Source of the DNA: Salinicoccus carnicancri Crm
GTDB taxonomy: Bacteria > Bacillota > Bacilli > Staphylococcales > Salinicoccaceae
Length of the DNA: 64,000 bases
Reading direction: 5' to 3'
Assembly (NCBI RefSeq): GCF_000330705.1
Contig: NZ_ANAM01000003.1
Span: 124,001 to 188,000, forward strand
In this document: in pieces, positions 26,810 to 35,375 of the stretch
Layout: each line of letters opens with the position of its first letter
How positions within the stretch are numbered: position 1 is the first letter of the stretch
Translations under genes and position numbers: made by a program
Notes under the pieces: model-generated
The model's database searches: none
Seen by the model: the letters and a program-made list of their open reading frames with translations, nothing else
Told to the model about the DNA's origin: nothing

Positions 26810-28213
26810 ATGAAAAAATTCATGCAGAATCTGGGTAAATCGATGCTGATTCCCATCGTCGCCATGCCGATTGCGGGGATCCTGTTCCGTCTGAGTGCAG
26901 AAGACCTGCTCGATATCACACTGTTCCAGGCGGCCGGCGTCATCTTCGAGAACATAGATGTGCTGCTCGCCATCGGTATCGCCATGGGGCTGGCAAAGAC
27001 GAAGGACCGGGGCATTCCGGCACTCACAGGCTACCTCGCCATTACGGTGCTGAACCACGGACTCACACTGATGAACCCGGACCTCGACATGAGCGTGTTC
27101 GGCGGGGTCATGTCGGGACTCATTGCAGCAGCAGTGTACAACCGCTTCAAGGACACCGAACTGCCGGCGATGTTCTCATTCTTCGGCGGTGAAAAGTGGC
27201 CGATCACACTGATCATACTGATCATGATCCCGGTTGCGGGAATATTCGCATTCATCTGGCCGTATGCCCAGGCGGGCATCGATTCATTCGCGCAGATGCT
27301 GGTCGGCATGGGTGCATTCGGCATCTTCCTGTTCGGCTTCCTCAACCGCTTCCTGCTGCCGTTCGGCCTGCACCATGTGCTGAACACCTACATCTACTTC
27401 GGCCTCGGTAGTTTTGAGACACCTGACGGCGAAGTCGTCACCGGTGAGATCACACGCTTCCTGAACGGCGACCCGACCGCGGGCTACTTCCTCGGCGGAT
27501 TCTTCATCGTCATGATCTTCGGCGTGCCGGCGATTGCGCTCGCCATCACACGCGCGGCATATAAACAGAAAAAGGAGAAGACGAAGGCACTGATGTCCTC
27601 CGGCGGACTCACATCCGTCATTGCCGGGCTCACCGAACCGATCGAGTTCACCTTCATCTTCACATCACCGCTGCTCTATTTCATCCATGCAGTCTATACC
27701 GGACTCGCCGGGGCGACACTCTATGTCCTCAGCATCCGGCACGGCTTCTCATGGGGCGGCAGTGTCATAGACTATGCACTGAACCTCGGCATCGCAGATA
27801 ACGGGCTGTTCATCCTGCCGATCGGGCTCGCTTTCGGTCTCCTGTACTACTTCACGTTCTATATACTCATCACGAAAATGAACATCCCGGTCATCGGACG
27901 TGAAAAGGACGAGGAATTCGGGGCCGAATCCGACGAATCAGAGCAGGAACTCGAACTCAGCCACTCCAAATACGAGTACATGGCCAAGAAAGTCCTTGAG
28001 AACGTCGGCGGGCGCAGCAACGTCACAGACTATGAAAACTGCATGACCAGGCTGCGCCTCGTCGTCAGTGACATGGACCAGGTCAACGAAGAGAACATCA
28101 AGCAGACCGGCGCCCACGGCGTCGTCAAAGTCGACGACCATCACGTACAGATCATCATCGGCCCGCAGGCCAACTCCGTCATGACCGAGTTCAGGAAACA
28201 GATGGAGGAGTAG
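26810..28213 (+). CDS. PTS EIICB of the glucose/N-acetylglucosamine superfamily
   Basis: The 467-residue protein has an N-terminal EIIC domain (SMLIPIVAMPIAGILFRL, GLHHVLNTY, GLTEPIEFTFIF) and a C-terminal EIIB domain with phospho-cysteine in YENCMTRLRLVV. There is no EIIA domain, so it must use a general EIIA (Crr/PtsG type) encoded elsewhere. It starts three bases after the deacetylase stop. Relatives move GlcNAc, maltose or alpha-glucosides. With GH4 and ChbG-type partners, an amino-sugar disaccharide is a reasonable guess. Confidence 0.85.
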   Translation: MKKFMQNLGKSMLIPIVAMPIAGILFRLSAEDLLDITLFQAAGVIFENIDVLLAIGIAMGLAKTKDRGIPALTGYLAITVLNHGLTLMNPDLDMSVFGGVMSGLIAAAVYNRFKDTELPAMFSFFGGEKWPITLIILIMIPVAGIFAFIWPYAQAGIDSFAQMLVGMGAFGIFLFGFLNRFLLPFGLHHVLNTYIYFGLGSFETPDGEVVTGEITRFLNGDPTAGYFLGGFFIVMIFGVPAIALAITRAAYKQKKEKTKALMSSGGLTSVIAGLTEPIEFTFIFTSPLLYFIHAVYTGLAGATLYVLSIRHGFSWGGSVIDYALNLGIADNGLFILPIGLAFGLLYYFTFYILITKMNIPVIGREKDEEFGAESDESEQELELSHSKYEYMAKKVLENVGGRSNVTDYENCMTRLRLVVSDMDQVNEENIKQTGAHGVVKVDDHHVQIIIGPQANSVMTEFRKQMEE

Positions 28214-28238
28214 GAATTGTAATATGGAATTTGAGGTT

Positions 28239-28272
28239 AAAAGAAGCATCCAGTTCAGCTGGATGCTTCTTT
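28239..28272. terminator. Bidirectional terminator between PTS EIICB and alsE-like gene
   Basis: AAGAAGCATCCAG pairs with CTGGATGCTTCTT around a five-base loop, with AAAA on the left and TTT on the right, so it can terminate both convergent operons. Confidence 0.85.
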
Positions 28273-28294
28273 ATAATGTGATTTAATTTTTCTT

Positions 28295-28990
28295 TTAAGA
28301 ATATGAAATGACCTTTCCGGTCATTTCTTCATAATCCCGGTTCATAATTTCCCATGATTTTTCAATATTTTCGTCCAGTCCAAACAATCCACTGCGACCA
28401 ACGATGTATATATCAGGTCCTGCAGCATCAATTTTTTTAAATGATTTTCGATTGGATGAACCATCCATCTCTATAACATATCCGTAACCTTGTTTCTCAC
28501 GCAGTTTTCTGAGATCGACAATTTTATCTAAAGTACTGTCTATAAAACGTTGCCCTGCAAATCCTGGATCAATTGTCATTATTGTAATTTTATCGACTAT
28601 GTCAATATAGGGGAAAATTGCTTCAATCGGCGTTTCAGGATTTAATACGATACCTGCCCTCAAACCTGCATCATGTATCTGGTCAATCAATCGAAATGCC
28701 AGACCATCCAGCACTTCTGCATGCATACAGATCCATTCGCATCTCATATCAATCAGTTGTTCAACCCAAAAACTAGGGTTTGTAACCATGAGATGAGCAG
28801 AAATTGGCAGCTTGCTTATTTTTCTGACTTCATCAATGAACCAAGGTGATAAAGTAATATTAGGAACATAATGTCCATCCATTATATCAACATGATAAGA
28901 GTCTACTCTATTGTTCAAAAAAGTAATTTGTTCTTTGAATTTATCTAGATCCATAGTCATAAGGGACGGTGAAAATTCTACTTTGTTCAT
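28295..28990 (-). CDS. alsE: D-allulose-6-phosphate 3-epimerase (AlsE-like)
   Basis: The 231-residue TIM-barrel belongs to the ribulose-phosphate 3-epimerase family but follows AlsE closely: FSPSLMTMDLDKFKEQI, YHVDIMDGHYVPNITLSP, SAHLMVTNP, GIVLNPETPIEAI, MTIDPGFAGQRFI and IEMDGSSN. AlsE interconverts allulose-6-phosphate and fructose-6-phosphate. It is the last gene of a fructose-family PTS operon, which suggests that the PTS imports allulose or a related ketose as the 6-phosphate. AAGGAG precedes the ATG. Confidence 0.82.
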   Translation of the reverse strand: MNKVEFSPSLMTMDLDKFKEQITFLNNRVDSYHVDIMDGHYVPNITLSPWFIDEVRKISKLPISAHLMVTNPSFWVEQLIDMRCEWICMHAEVLDGLAFRLIDQIHDAGLRAGIVLNPETPIEAIFPYIDIVDKITIMTIDPGFAGQRFIDSTLDKIVDLRKLREKQGYGYVIEMDGSSNRKSFKKIDAAGPDIYIVGRSGLFGLDENIEKSWEIMNRDYEEMTGKVISYS

Positions 28991-29058
28991 ATTTTTAAAT
29001 TCTCCTTACTTTTTATACTGGCAGCATTAAGTATTGGGTGCAGACTGCTAGTCAGAAA

Positions 29059-30159
29059 TCAATAAACCTTTATATCATCCAGATTGATGTCTTCTTCTTC
29101 TATTTCTTCTTCTAGTTCGACCTGTTCCTCAGACTTATGCTTTTTAAGGAGTGCCAGAGTAAATCCTGTTACAATGATGTTCACTACGAGTGCTGCGACT
29201 CCAGTCCAAGGGTTCGACATAGTTGGTAACATCAATACGCCTCCAAATGGTACGGTTGCATCAGCACCCAGCCACATGGATACTGCACCACCTGCGGCGC
29301 CCCCTATGGCTGTTGCAGCTACACATCGAAGAATGTCATTCATGACGATGGGTATGACACCTTCTACGATATTTACGAATCCCATAGGGACAGCTGATTT
29401 TATAGCTTCTTTTTCAACAGGGGTGTATATGTTCTTTTTGAACATTTTTCCGAATAAATAAGCTAAACCAAAACCAATGGGAGTAGCTGTGTTCACCAAT
29501 TGCAACGCAGTAATGGGACCATTGATCCCTTCAGCCTGCAATGTCAAAACAAAGGCGAAAACCGTTTTATTTATTGGACCTCCATAGTCAACACCACTTA
29601 ACAGTCCCACGACACCACCAAATACCAGTAATGAAGAAGAACCAAGACTATTCAAAGCATTCGTTAATAAAGAAGTGAAAGCCGAAACAGGTATTCCAAT
29701 TATATAAACCATGATAAGGCCACCGATGATGGAGGCGAAAAATGGGACAATCAATGTCGGCATCAATCCTTTGGCCCATTGAGGAACTTTTAAGTATTTA
29801 ATGAGAGCAATAACAAGATAGCCTGATAAAAAGCCTCCCAGTATACCGCCTATGAATCCGGCGCCTATTGTATTTGCTGTTAAACCAATTATCATACCCG
29901 GTGCAATACCTGGTTTTTCAGCAATGGAGTAGGAAATGCCAGTAGCTATGACAACAGGCAGCAGGCCAAGGCCGACTCCCCCCATTGTTGCTAAGGCATC
30001 CCAGAATGAAAATTCACCTTGTATCAATTCTTCCTGGCTCGTACCACCAAACCCCATACCAATGGCTATCAGAAAACCCGCGCCACAGACAATGGGAATC
30101 AAATATGAAATTGCAGTTAAAAGATGTTCCTTAAGATTTAATTGCCTAAGTACACTCAT
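29059..30159 (-). CDS. PTS fructose-family EIIC membrane component
   Basis: The 366-residue membrane protein has the fructose-type EIIC pattern: HLLTAISYLIPIVCGAG, GVDYGGPINKTVFAF and NIVEGVIPIVMNDILR. The acidic tail (EEEIEEEDINLDD) is unusual. ATG 30159 has GGAGGGAGA just before it. It forms the sugar channel with the separately encoded EIIA and EIIB immediately upstream and the epimerase downstream. The gene lies in an AT-rich block. Confidence 0.88.
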   Translation of the reverse strand: MSVLRQLNLKEHLLTAISYLIPIVCGAGFLIAIGMGFGGTSQEELIQGEFSFWDALATMGGVGLGLLPVVIATGISYSIAEKPGIAPGMIIGLTANTIGAGFIGGILGGFLSGYLVIALIKYLKVPQWAKGLMPTLIVPFFASIIGGLIMVYIIGIPVSAFTSLLTNALNSLGSSSLLVFGGVVGLLSGVDYGGPINKTVFAFVLTLQAEGINGPITALQLVNTATPIGFGLAYLFGKMFKKNIYTPVEKEAIKSAVPMGFVNIVEGVIPIVMNDILRCVAATAIGGAAGGAVSMWLGADATVPFGGVLMLPTMSNPWTGVAALVVNIIVTGFTLALLKKHKSEEQVELEEEIEEEDINLDDIKVY

Positions 30160-30182
30160 TGTTCTCCCTCCCTGAAACATTT

Positions 30183-30635
30183 TTAATTTGCGAAAGCATC
30201 CTTCACATCTTCTGTTTTAACGGACTTCAGTAACTTATCAATGACTTCATCATTACCTAATTTCCTGGCAAACAAAGACAATAACTTCAGATGATTTTTA
30301 GCACCCTCATTGTCGTTTCCGACGGCAAAAAGAATTATCCCTCTGACACCTTTTCCATCCATTGTTTCCCAAGATATTTCACTATTGTTGATGCCTATGG
30401 CAACGCCGATTTCGTTAACAAAATCACTTTTTCCATGAGGTATTGCAATATAGTTCCCAATGCCTGTCTGTCCTACTTTCTCCCTGGCATAGACATCCGC
30501 GAGAAAAGACTCGACATTTGTTATATATTCATTTTCAAGGAGTAATTGTGATAACCCACACAGAGCATCATGTTTATCTTTAAAATTCATGTTTGTAACA
30601 ATTGTATGGTCATTAAGGATTTCAGTTATTTCCAT
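30183..30635 (-). CDS. PTS fructose-family EIIA component
   Basis: The 150-residue protein has the EIIA type-2 fold with the phospho-histidine in GIGNYIAIPHGKSD. It relays phosphate from HPr to the EIIB protein. GAGGTG is five bases before ATG 30635; a GTG nine bases upstream is the alternative. It lies between EIIB and EIIC genes of the same operon. Confidence 0.88.
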   Translation of the reverse strand: MEITEILNDHTIVTNMNFKDKHDALCGLSQLLLENEYITNVESFLADVYAREKVGQTGIGNYIAIPHGKSDFVNEIGVAIGINNSEISWETMDGKGVRGIILFAVGNDNEGAKNHLKLLSLFARKLGNDEVIDKLLKSVKTEDVKDAFAN

Positions 30636-30660
30636 CTGTAACACCTCGTTGTTCTTAGTT

Positions 30661-30978
30661 TTATGATTGCTGTGTCACCACTTCTTCTGCTTTTTTAATC
30701 AATTTATTTGGAGATTTCATAGCTACTTCTGTTGAAACCTGGATAGTGCGTTTGCCCTCGAACCGTTCTTTTCCGGATACTTTCACATCAGTTGCAAGGA
30801 TTATGATATCCGCTTCTTCAATTTGTTCTGACGAGAGTTCATTTTCAATGCCGATTGTCCCTTGCGTTTCTATAGAAATTTCATGACCTGCTTTTTTTCC
30901 TGCACTTTCAAGCTTTTCCTGCGCAATATAAGTATGGGCAATTCCTACAGTACATGCTGCAACTCCAACTATTTTCAT
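30661..30978 (-). CDS. PTS fructose-family EIIB component
   Basis: The 105-residue protein opens with VGVAACTVGIAHTYIAQEKL, in which Cys9 is the phosphorylation site typical of fructose EIIB. Its ATG overlaps the stop of the upstream EIIA-like gene in an ATGA arrangement and is preceded by AGGAGG. Confidence 0.9.
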   Translation of the reverse strand: MKIVGVAACTVGIAHTYIAQEKLESAGKKAGHEISIETQGTIGIENELSSEQIEEADIIILATDVKVSGKERFEGKRTIQVSTEVAMKSPNKLIKKAEEVVTQQS

Positions 30979-31427
30979 ATGTGTTCCTCCTGAAATTTTA
31001 GTAATGTTTCTTCGAAGTCATTTTTTCTATCTGAATTTAATAGCTCATCCAGGAAATCTTCACTTGCGAGGGACCTGGTGAACATCGATATTTCTTTCTT
31101 GGTGGCCAATTCCTCATCAGCCTTTAGAAGTATTACAATAATCAAATTAATGTCTTTTATACTGTCATTCCAGGCTATGGATTTTTGAGGTTTGATAAAT
31201 AATATTTGGGTGCCTGACAGATAGTTACTTTCAAGGTGTGGCAATATGATGTGTTCATGTATTAAAGAACTGCCAACTTTTTCACGATTTTCAAGTTGTT
31301 CAAGAATCATTTCTTTGTTCCCGGCCGTATCTGATTTACATACGATATTTTCAATCAATTCATAAACTTGTTTTTTATCCTCAACCTCACTGTCAAAATA
31401 TATTTGATACAAAGAACTATCTTTCAT
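30975..31427 (-). CDS. Stand-alone EIIA-like domain, probable detached part of the PRD regulator
   Basis: The 150-residue EIIA type-2 protein has the likely phospho-histidine in HEHIILPHLESNY. It overlaps the 3' end of the PRD regulator gene by eleven bases and the EIIB gene by four. In LicR/MtlR regulators an EIIA domain normally follows the EIIB-like domain in the same chain, so this looks like the regulator's own last domain encoded as a separate protein. The operon already has another EIIA gene for transport. Confidence 0.75.
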   Translation of the reverse strand: MKDSSLYQIYFDSEVEDKKQVYELIENIVCKSDTAGNKEMILEQLENREKVGSSLIHEHIILPHLESNYLSGTQILFIKPQKSIAWNDSIKDINLIIVILLKADEELATKKEISMFTRSLASEDFLDELLNSDRKNDFEETLLKFQEEHI

Positions 31428-32910
31428 TGTTTATCGCCTCAATTTTCTTCTGAAGTCTTTTTTTATCATCGAGTGTGAACATTGCACTTACCAATAGCGA
31501 GGGGACGGGGATATCATCTTCGATATTGATGGTGCTCAGGATAAGATCAATACTTGAATATTTCTTTTTAATCATCTGCATGTCCCTCGATGGGATTACA
31601 TCGACGATGTCCAATTCAGGGAAGCTCCTTGATGCTTTTACTTTTAAAAGTTCAGAAGTGCCAATGCCCGTTGTACACATGATTAGTGTCCGTATAGGTG
31701 GCTTGTGTTGATTGGTTTCAATCAACTTTGCAAAATATAGGGTGATAAAACCGTTCTCATCATCATTGATTGTTGGAAGATGGAAATATTCACTTATATA
31801 CTCAGATACCTCTGTGACACCTGAAAATAAATCCTCATAGGTTATTTTTATCTGATCCAAAAGGTTGTTTCTGACCTGAATGTTATGATCCAGCCTGTTA
31901 AGCATCGGTTTGATATGATTCGCGAGATCCATAAAAATGGTGTGGTTATTTGTATTCATACCAATCTGCTTACTCATTTCATTGATGTAGACATTTGTAA
32001 TATCAATGACTTTTGTGGATAGATTGGAAGTCATATCAAATGTTCCCTGCATTCTGGATGAAACGAGATATTGATATAAAAAATATACTTCAGTCTCCGG
32101 CAATCTGAAATTCAAGTAGATTTCCATGTTTCTGACAACAGACTCAGCCGCTTGATAAATCACCATGTCCTGTCGCAGTTTTGATTCCTGTTCACTTGTT
32201 ATTTCTTCTGAGAGATTCATATTCGTTTTATTTCTGGAACGATTGATGAGTATATATAGATGTGAAAAGATATTGATGTTGTAAGGGTAGGGGATTGTTC
32301 TGTTTAGCTTTTTCTCAATATTTCTGATCTGATCGAATATGAACAAAACATCATGCTTGTTGAAATTCAGTTCTTGATTGGTCTTTAATTCATCAATATC
32401 TATGACATTAAATATTTCAATGATATCTTTGATGGCTTTTCTGATATTCATCTCCTCACCGATAATGGTCAGAGTTCGGTTTTTTCTTTCCAGCACCAGA
32501 TTATATTGTCCGAGCGTTTCGCTCATAATTTGTTCGTCAGTGAAAATGACAGATTCACCAACGAAATAGTCATAAAATAAGTCTTCAATTTTTAAAGGGG
32601 CTGGGGAGGATAATAACAATTCTTCCATGATCCGCTTTCTTCTTTCAGTGGGGGTGAAAATATCTTTCCTGTAATTAAAAGCTGTTCTTTGATGTTTTAT
32701 GAATTTTTCATAATCAAGTTTGTATCCCCTCCCTCTTTCAGATATGATTAATGGATTGTATTCACTCTCATCATTAATGGATTTAACCAGCCGGTATACT
32801 GTTTTTTGAGATGTTTGGAGTATTTCTGCTAAAGAACCTGCTGTAACATAATCCGGATTTTTTGAAAGATACAGAAGTAATTTCTGTTCACGATGTTCTT
32901 TTGTACACAA
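31417..32910 (-). CDS. BglG/MtlR-type PRD transcriptional activator (lacking fused EIIA)
   Basis: The 497-residue regulator has an N-terminal HTH (YVTAGSLAEILQTSQKTVYRLV), two PRD-like regions (LNRTIPYPYNINIFSHLYILINR; NNHTIFMDLANHIKPML) and a C-terminal EIIB-like domain with Cys in LIMCTTGIGTSELL. It would activate the downstream PTS genes when dephosphorylated by sugar flux. The TTG at 32910 fits AGGAGGG six bases upstream better than the TTG at 32916. The usual C-terminal EIIA domain is absent and appears as the next overlapping gene. Confidence 0.82.
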   Translation of the reverse strand: MCTKEHREQKLLLYLSKNPDYVTAGSLAEILQTSQKTVYRLVKSINDESEYNPLIISERGRGYKLDYEKFIKHQRTAFNYRKDIFTPTERRKRIMEELLLSSPAPLKIEDLFYDYFVGESVIFTDEQIMSETLGQYNLVLERKNRTLTIIGEEMNIRKAIKDIIEIFNVIDIDELKTNQELNFNKHDVLFIFDQIRNIEKKLNRTIPYPYNINIFSHLYILINRSRNKTNMNLSEEITSEQESKLRQDMVIYQAAESVVRNMEIYLNFRLPETEVYFLYQYLVSSRMQGTFDMTSNLSTKVIDITNVYINEMSKQIGMNTNNHTIFMDLANHIKPMLNRLDHNIQVRNNLLDQIKITYEDLFSGVTEVSEYISEYFHLPTINDDENGFITLYFAKLIETNQHKPPIRTLIMCTTGIGTSELLKVKASRSFPELDIVDVIPSRDMQMIKKKYSSIDLILSTINIEDDIPVPSLLVSAMFTLDDKKRLQKKIEAINNER

Positions 32911-32950
32911 CAGCAACCCTCCTCGTAATATTTATCCTAACTCAACTTAT

Positions 32951-32965
32951 AAGAAAGCGCTTCCC
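32951..32965 (-). promoter_or_regulatory. CRE-like site upstream of the allulose PTS operon
   Basis: AAGAAAGCGCTTCCC matches 13 of 15 positions of the CRE consensus WTGNAANCGNWNNCW. It lies 41 bases before the regulator start, a typical place for CcpA repression of a sugar operon. Confidence 0.5.
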
Positions 32966-32968
32966 TAA

Positions 32969-32994
32969 AAAATGTCCGTTTCAACGGACATTTT
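32969..32994. promoter_or_regulatory. 26-bp perfect palindrome, candidate operator
   Basis: AAAATGTCCGTT (32969-32980) and AACGGACATTTT (32983-32994) are perfect inverted copies around TC. The position, four bases upstream of the CRE-like site and before the PRD regulator gene, fits an operator or activator site. It could also fold as a terminator. Confidence 0.55.
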
Positions 32995-33012
32995 GCTAGT
33001 TATTTCTTATTA

Positions 33013-33323
33013 TCATACACATTTGTGGTTAACAAATTTACTGAAAAACATTGATCTATTAAATTGTTTTAAAGCGTAGGGAAGATATAAGTTGCTTGAA
33101 TGGCAAAATCGCATTTTATGAAAATGACTTAGATAGATGCTTTTCCGGCCTCCATGGCGCGTTTTATTATGCTTGGAATATATATGCAAATGTAATATAA
33201 TCAAAGGTGATCAATTCAATCAAATTGGATGAACATCTCTTGAAGTATGGGATAATGCTGAACCCGTATGCAGTCTATCTCCCTGTGCGATTTGGCTGAA
33301 AATAAAACATAAGGTGAGAAACA
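33013..33323. other. Intergenic region before the hypothetical gene at 33324
   Basis: The region holds a good promoter at 33173-33201 and a short GTG-initiated frame at 33207-33299 (ends VYLPVRFG) that starts almost at the predicted transcript start and lacks a proper ribosome-binding site. I see nothing else convincing. Confidence 0.4.
33173..33201 (+). promoter_or_regulatory. Sigma-A promoter
   Basis: TTGGAA (33173-33178) and a perfect TATAAT (33196-33201) are 17 bases apart. The predicted start is near 33208, about 115 bases before the hypothetical gene at 33324. Confidence 0.6.
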
Positions 33324-33836
33324 ATGATTAGTTATCGTACGTTGAATGAGTATCTGGGTGATATCGAGCTGCCGCTCACCATCGAGGAGATACTGGATTA
33401 TGAACATGGACTGGACGGCAGTGATTTTGAGTTTGTGGACAGTGCCGGCCGTTTTCTGAAAGCATATGGAAGTTACAATACCTACCGTCATCAGAATGCC
33501 CACTGTATCGGCACATGTCTGACCAACCTGACACGTGTGGGCATCTATTTTCTGCTGGATAAGGAACTTGTTACAGTGAGCACCTCCAATCTGAGGCCGG
33601 TCGATGAAGATTCGGAATGGGAGATTACGCATTATCCGTTCAGGGAAATGACGGAGCTGGATATGCAGCGGATCGGGTATACAAACGAAGCCGACCATGA
33701 AGCGGGTACGCTGTACATCAAACTCCTCGATGATAAGGGGAACGAGAGGACGTATGTGCTCCGCAATCTCAATCCGGAGCACTTCCAGTGCTTCAGGGAC
33801 TTCCACCAGAGAAGCATCGACGAAAAGCACGTCTGA
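33324..33836 (+). CDS. Conserved-looking hypothetical protein (170 aa)
   Basis: The 170-residue soluble protein with mixed charge has AAGGTGAG before its ATG and a strong terminator after it, so it forms its own transcript. It opens MISYRTLNEYLGDIELP and contains a Cys-rich-free globular body with IGTCLTNLTRVGIYFLLDKE and a C-terminal LRNLNPEHFQCFRDFHQ. I do not recognise the family and propose no function. Confidence 0.7.
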   Translation: MISYRTLNEYLGDIELPLTIEEILDYEHGLDGSDFEFVDSAGRFLKAYGSYNTYRHQNAHCIGTCLTNLTRVGIYFLLDKELVTVSTSNLRPVDEDSEWEITHYPFREMTELDMQRIGYTNEADHEAGTLYIKLLDDKGNERTYVLRNLNPEHFQCFRDFHQRSIDEKHV

Positions 33837-33848
33837 CTGTGTGTCTGC

Positions 33849-33877
33849 GCGTCTTCCTTTTGGAAGGCGCTTTTTTT
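33849..33877 (+). terminator. Strong intrinsic terminator
   Basis: GCGTCTTCC (33849-33857) pairs with GGAAGGCGC (33862-33870), one G-T step, followed by seven T. It ends the hypothetical gene's transcript. Confidence 0.9.
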
Positions 33878-33951
33878 ATTGAGGTACAGGACAGGGTGAA
33901 AAATGGTATATTATAACTGATATTGATATTACATTGACGGGGGCGGGTGTC

Positions 33952-35337
33952 ATGGAGGAAAAACTTTTTACATATGAAGAATTCCAGTCTCTGATCGATT
34001 CTTCATATGACGGGATCCATATCACTGATGCTCAGGGTGTGACGCTTTTCTACAATAAGGCCTGTGAAGAGATTGAAGGGATTGAAAAGGCGGATATCAT
34101 CGGCAGGAATGTCCAGGAGTTCGTGGATTCGGGTGTCTATCCGGAATCCATCACACTCGAGGCGATTGCACAGGGCGAACGGGTGAACATGTTCCAGAAT
34201 ATCAATGATAAGCTGGTCATGGCGAGCGCCACACCTTTTTTCAGCGGCGACAGGATGAAGGGGATCATCGTCAATTCACGGGATATTACTTCATTGAATG
34301 CTCTGCAGACTGAACTTGAACATGCAAAGCATGTCAATGAGAGTTATCATCTTGAGCTCGAACAGTTGAAATATAAGGAAATGGACAGCGATCTGGTTGC
34401 AAGGGATCCTGCCATGGAAAAGATCATCAAGCTGGTGCTGCGTGTTGCCGCGGTCAAATCTTCGGTGCTGATACAGGGTGAATCTGGTGCGGGGAAGGGG
34501 ATAATAGCGCATCTCATCCATAAATACGGCAGGGAGTCAGAACAGCCGTTCATGAAAATCGACTGCGGTGCCATCACGGAGTCCCTGCTTGAAACCGAAC
34601 TTTTCGGCTATGAGAAAGGGGCGTTCATGGGGGCTGCTGAAGCGGGAAAGCGGGGGCTGCTTGAACTGGCGGACGGGGGCACTCTGTTCCTCGATGAAAT
34701 TGGGGAGATATCCTTTTCGATGCAGAGTAAACTGCTCAGTGTCATCAATGACCGGGAAATCACGCGTGTCGGCGGGACCGGGAAGGTGCCGATCGATGTG
34801 AGGATCATTGCCGCCACCAATAAAAATCTTGAAAAAATGGTCAGGGAGAAAGAGTTCCGCGAAGACCTGTACTACCGGCTGAATGTGGTGCCGATCCGGG
34901 TTCCGCCGCTCCGTGAGCGGAAGGATGACATCTATCCGCTGATCATGCAGAATCTGGAGAATGTCAATGGGAAATATGGCCTGGACGTGGGAATCGATCC
35001 GAAAGCGGTCGATATACTTGTCGATTATCACTGGCCCGGTAATGTGAGGGAGCTTGAAAACATGGTTGAACGGCTCGCAGTCACAGCCACGGATGATGTG
35101 ATAGACTTCGAACACATACCGTTTGAAGTTAAGCATGCCCGTCTGGAGAGCCTGGCATTTCTGAATACAGACAATGCCTGTTCCTTGAACGACATCATGG
35201 CAGGTTTTGAGAAGCAGGTCCTGCTGAATGCGCTGGATGAGGCGGGGAATGTCGCTGCAATGGCGAAGGCTTTGCAGATCGACCCGACTACCGTGAGACG
35301 GAAACTGCACAGGTACAACATAGATTTCGGGAGATGA
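33952..35337 (+). CDS. PAS-AAA+-Fis regulator (RocR-like enhancer-binding protein with altered sigma-54 loop)
   Basis: The 461-residue protein has a PAS domain (about 10-115), an AAA+ domain (about 150-385; Walker A GESGAGKG 176-183, Walker B GGTLFLDEIGE) and a Fis-type HTH at the end (MAKALQIDPTTVRRKLHRY). The sigma-54 contact loop, normally GAFTGA, reads GAFMGA at 223-228, so the key Thr is Met226. RocR relatives control arginine catabolism; the adjacent ureohydrolase and transporter fit that theme. ATG 33952 is preferred over the TTG at 33934. Confidence 0.88.
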   Translation: MEEKLFTYEEFQSLIDSSYDGIHITDAQGVTLFYNKACEEIEGIEKADIIGRNVQEFVDSGVYPESITLEAIAQGERVNMFQNINDKLVMASATPFFSGDRMKGIIVNSRDITSLNALQTELEHAKHVNESYHLELEQLKYKEMDSDLVARDPAMEKIIKLVLRVAAVKSSVLIQGESGAGKGIIAHLIHKYGRESEQPFMKIDCGAITESLLETELFGYEKGAFMGAAEAGKRGLLELADGGTLFLDEIGEISFSMQSKLLSVINDREITRVGGTGKVPIDVRIIAATNKNLEKMVREKEFREDLYYRLNVVPIRVPPLRERKDDIYPLIMQNLENVNGKYGLDVGIDPKAVDILVDYHWPGNVRELENMVERLAVTATDDVIDFEHIPFEVKHARLESLAFLNTDNACSLNDIMAGFEKQVLLNALDEAGNVAAMAKALQIDPTTVRRKLHRYNIDFGR

Positions 35338-35339
35338 AA

Positions 35340-35371
35340 GAGGTGGCGGATGCAGTTGCATCCGCCACCTC
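35340..35371. terminator. Bidirectional terminator between regulator and yjiH-like gene
   Basis: GAGGTGGCGGATGCA (35340-35354) pairs perfectly with TGCATCCGCCACCTC (35357-35371) around two bases, in the 38-base gap between two convergent genes. Confidence 0.85.
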
Positions 35372-35375
35372 CCTG

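Noticed and set aside
33207-33299. GTG-started 30-codon frame just after the promoter at 33173-33201
   Set aside because: It would be translated from a nearly leaderless mRNA and resembles nothing known. Chance is likely.
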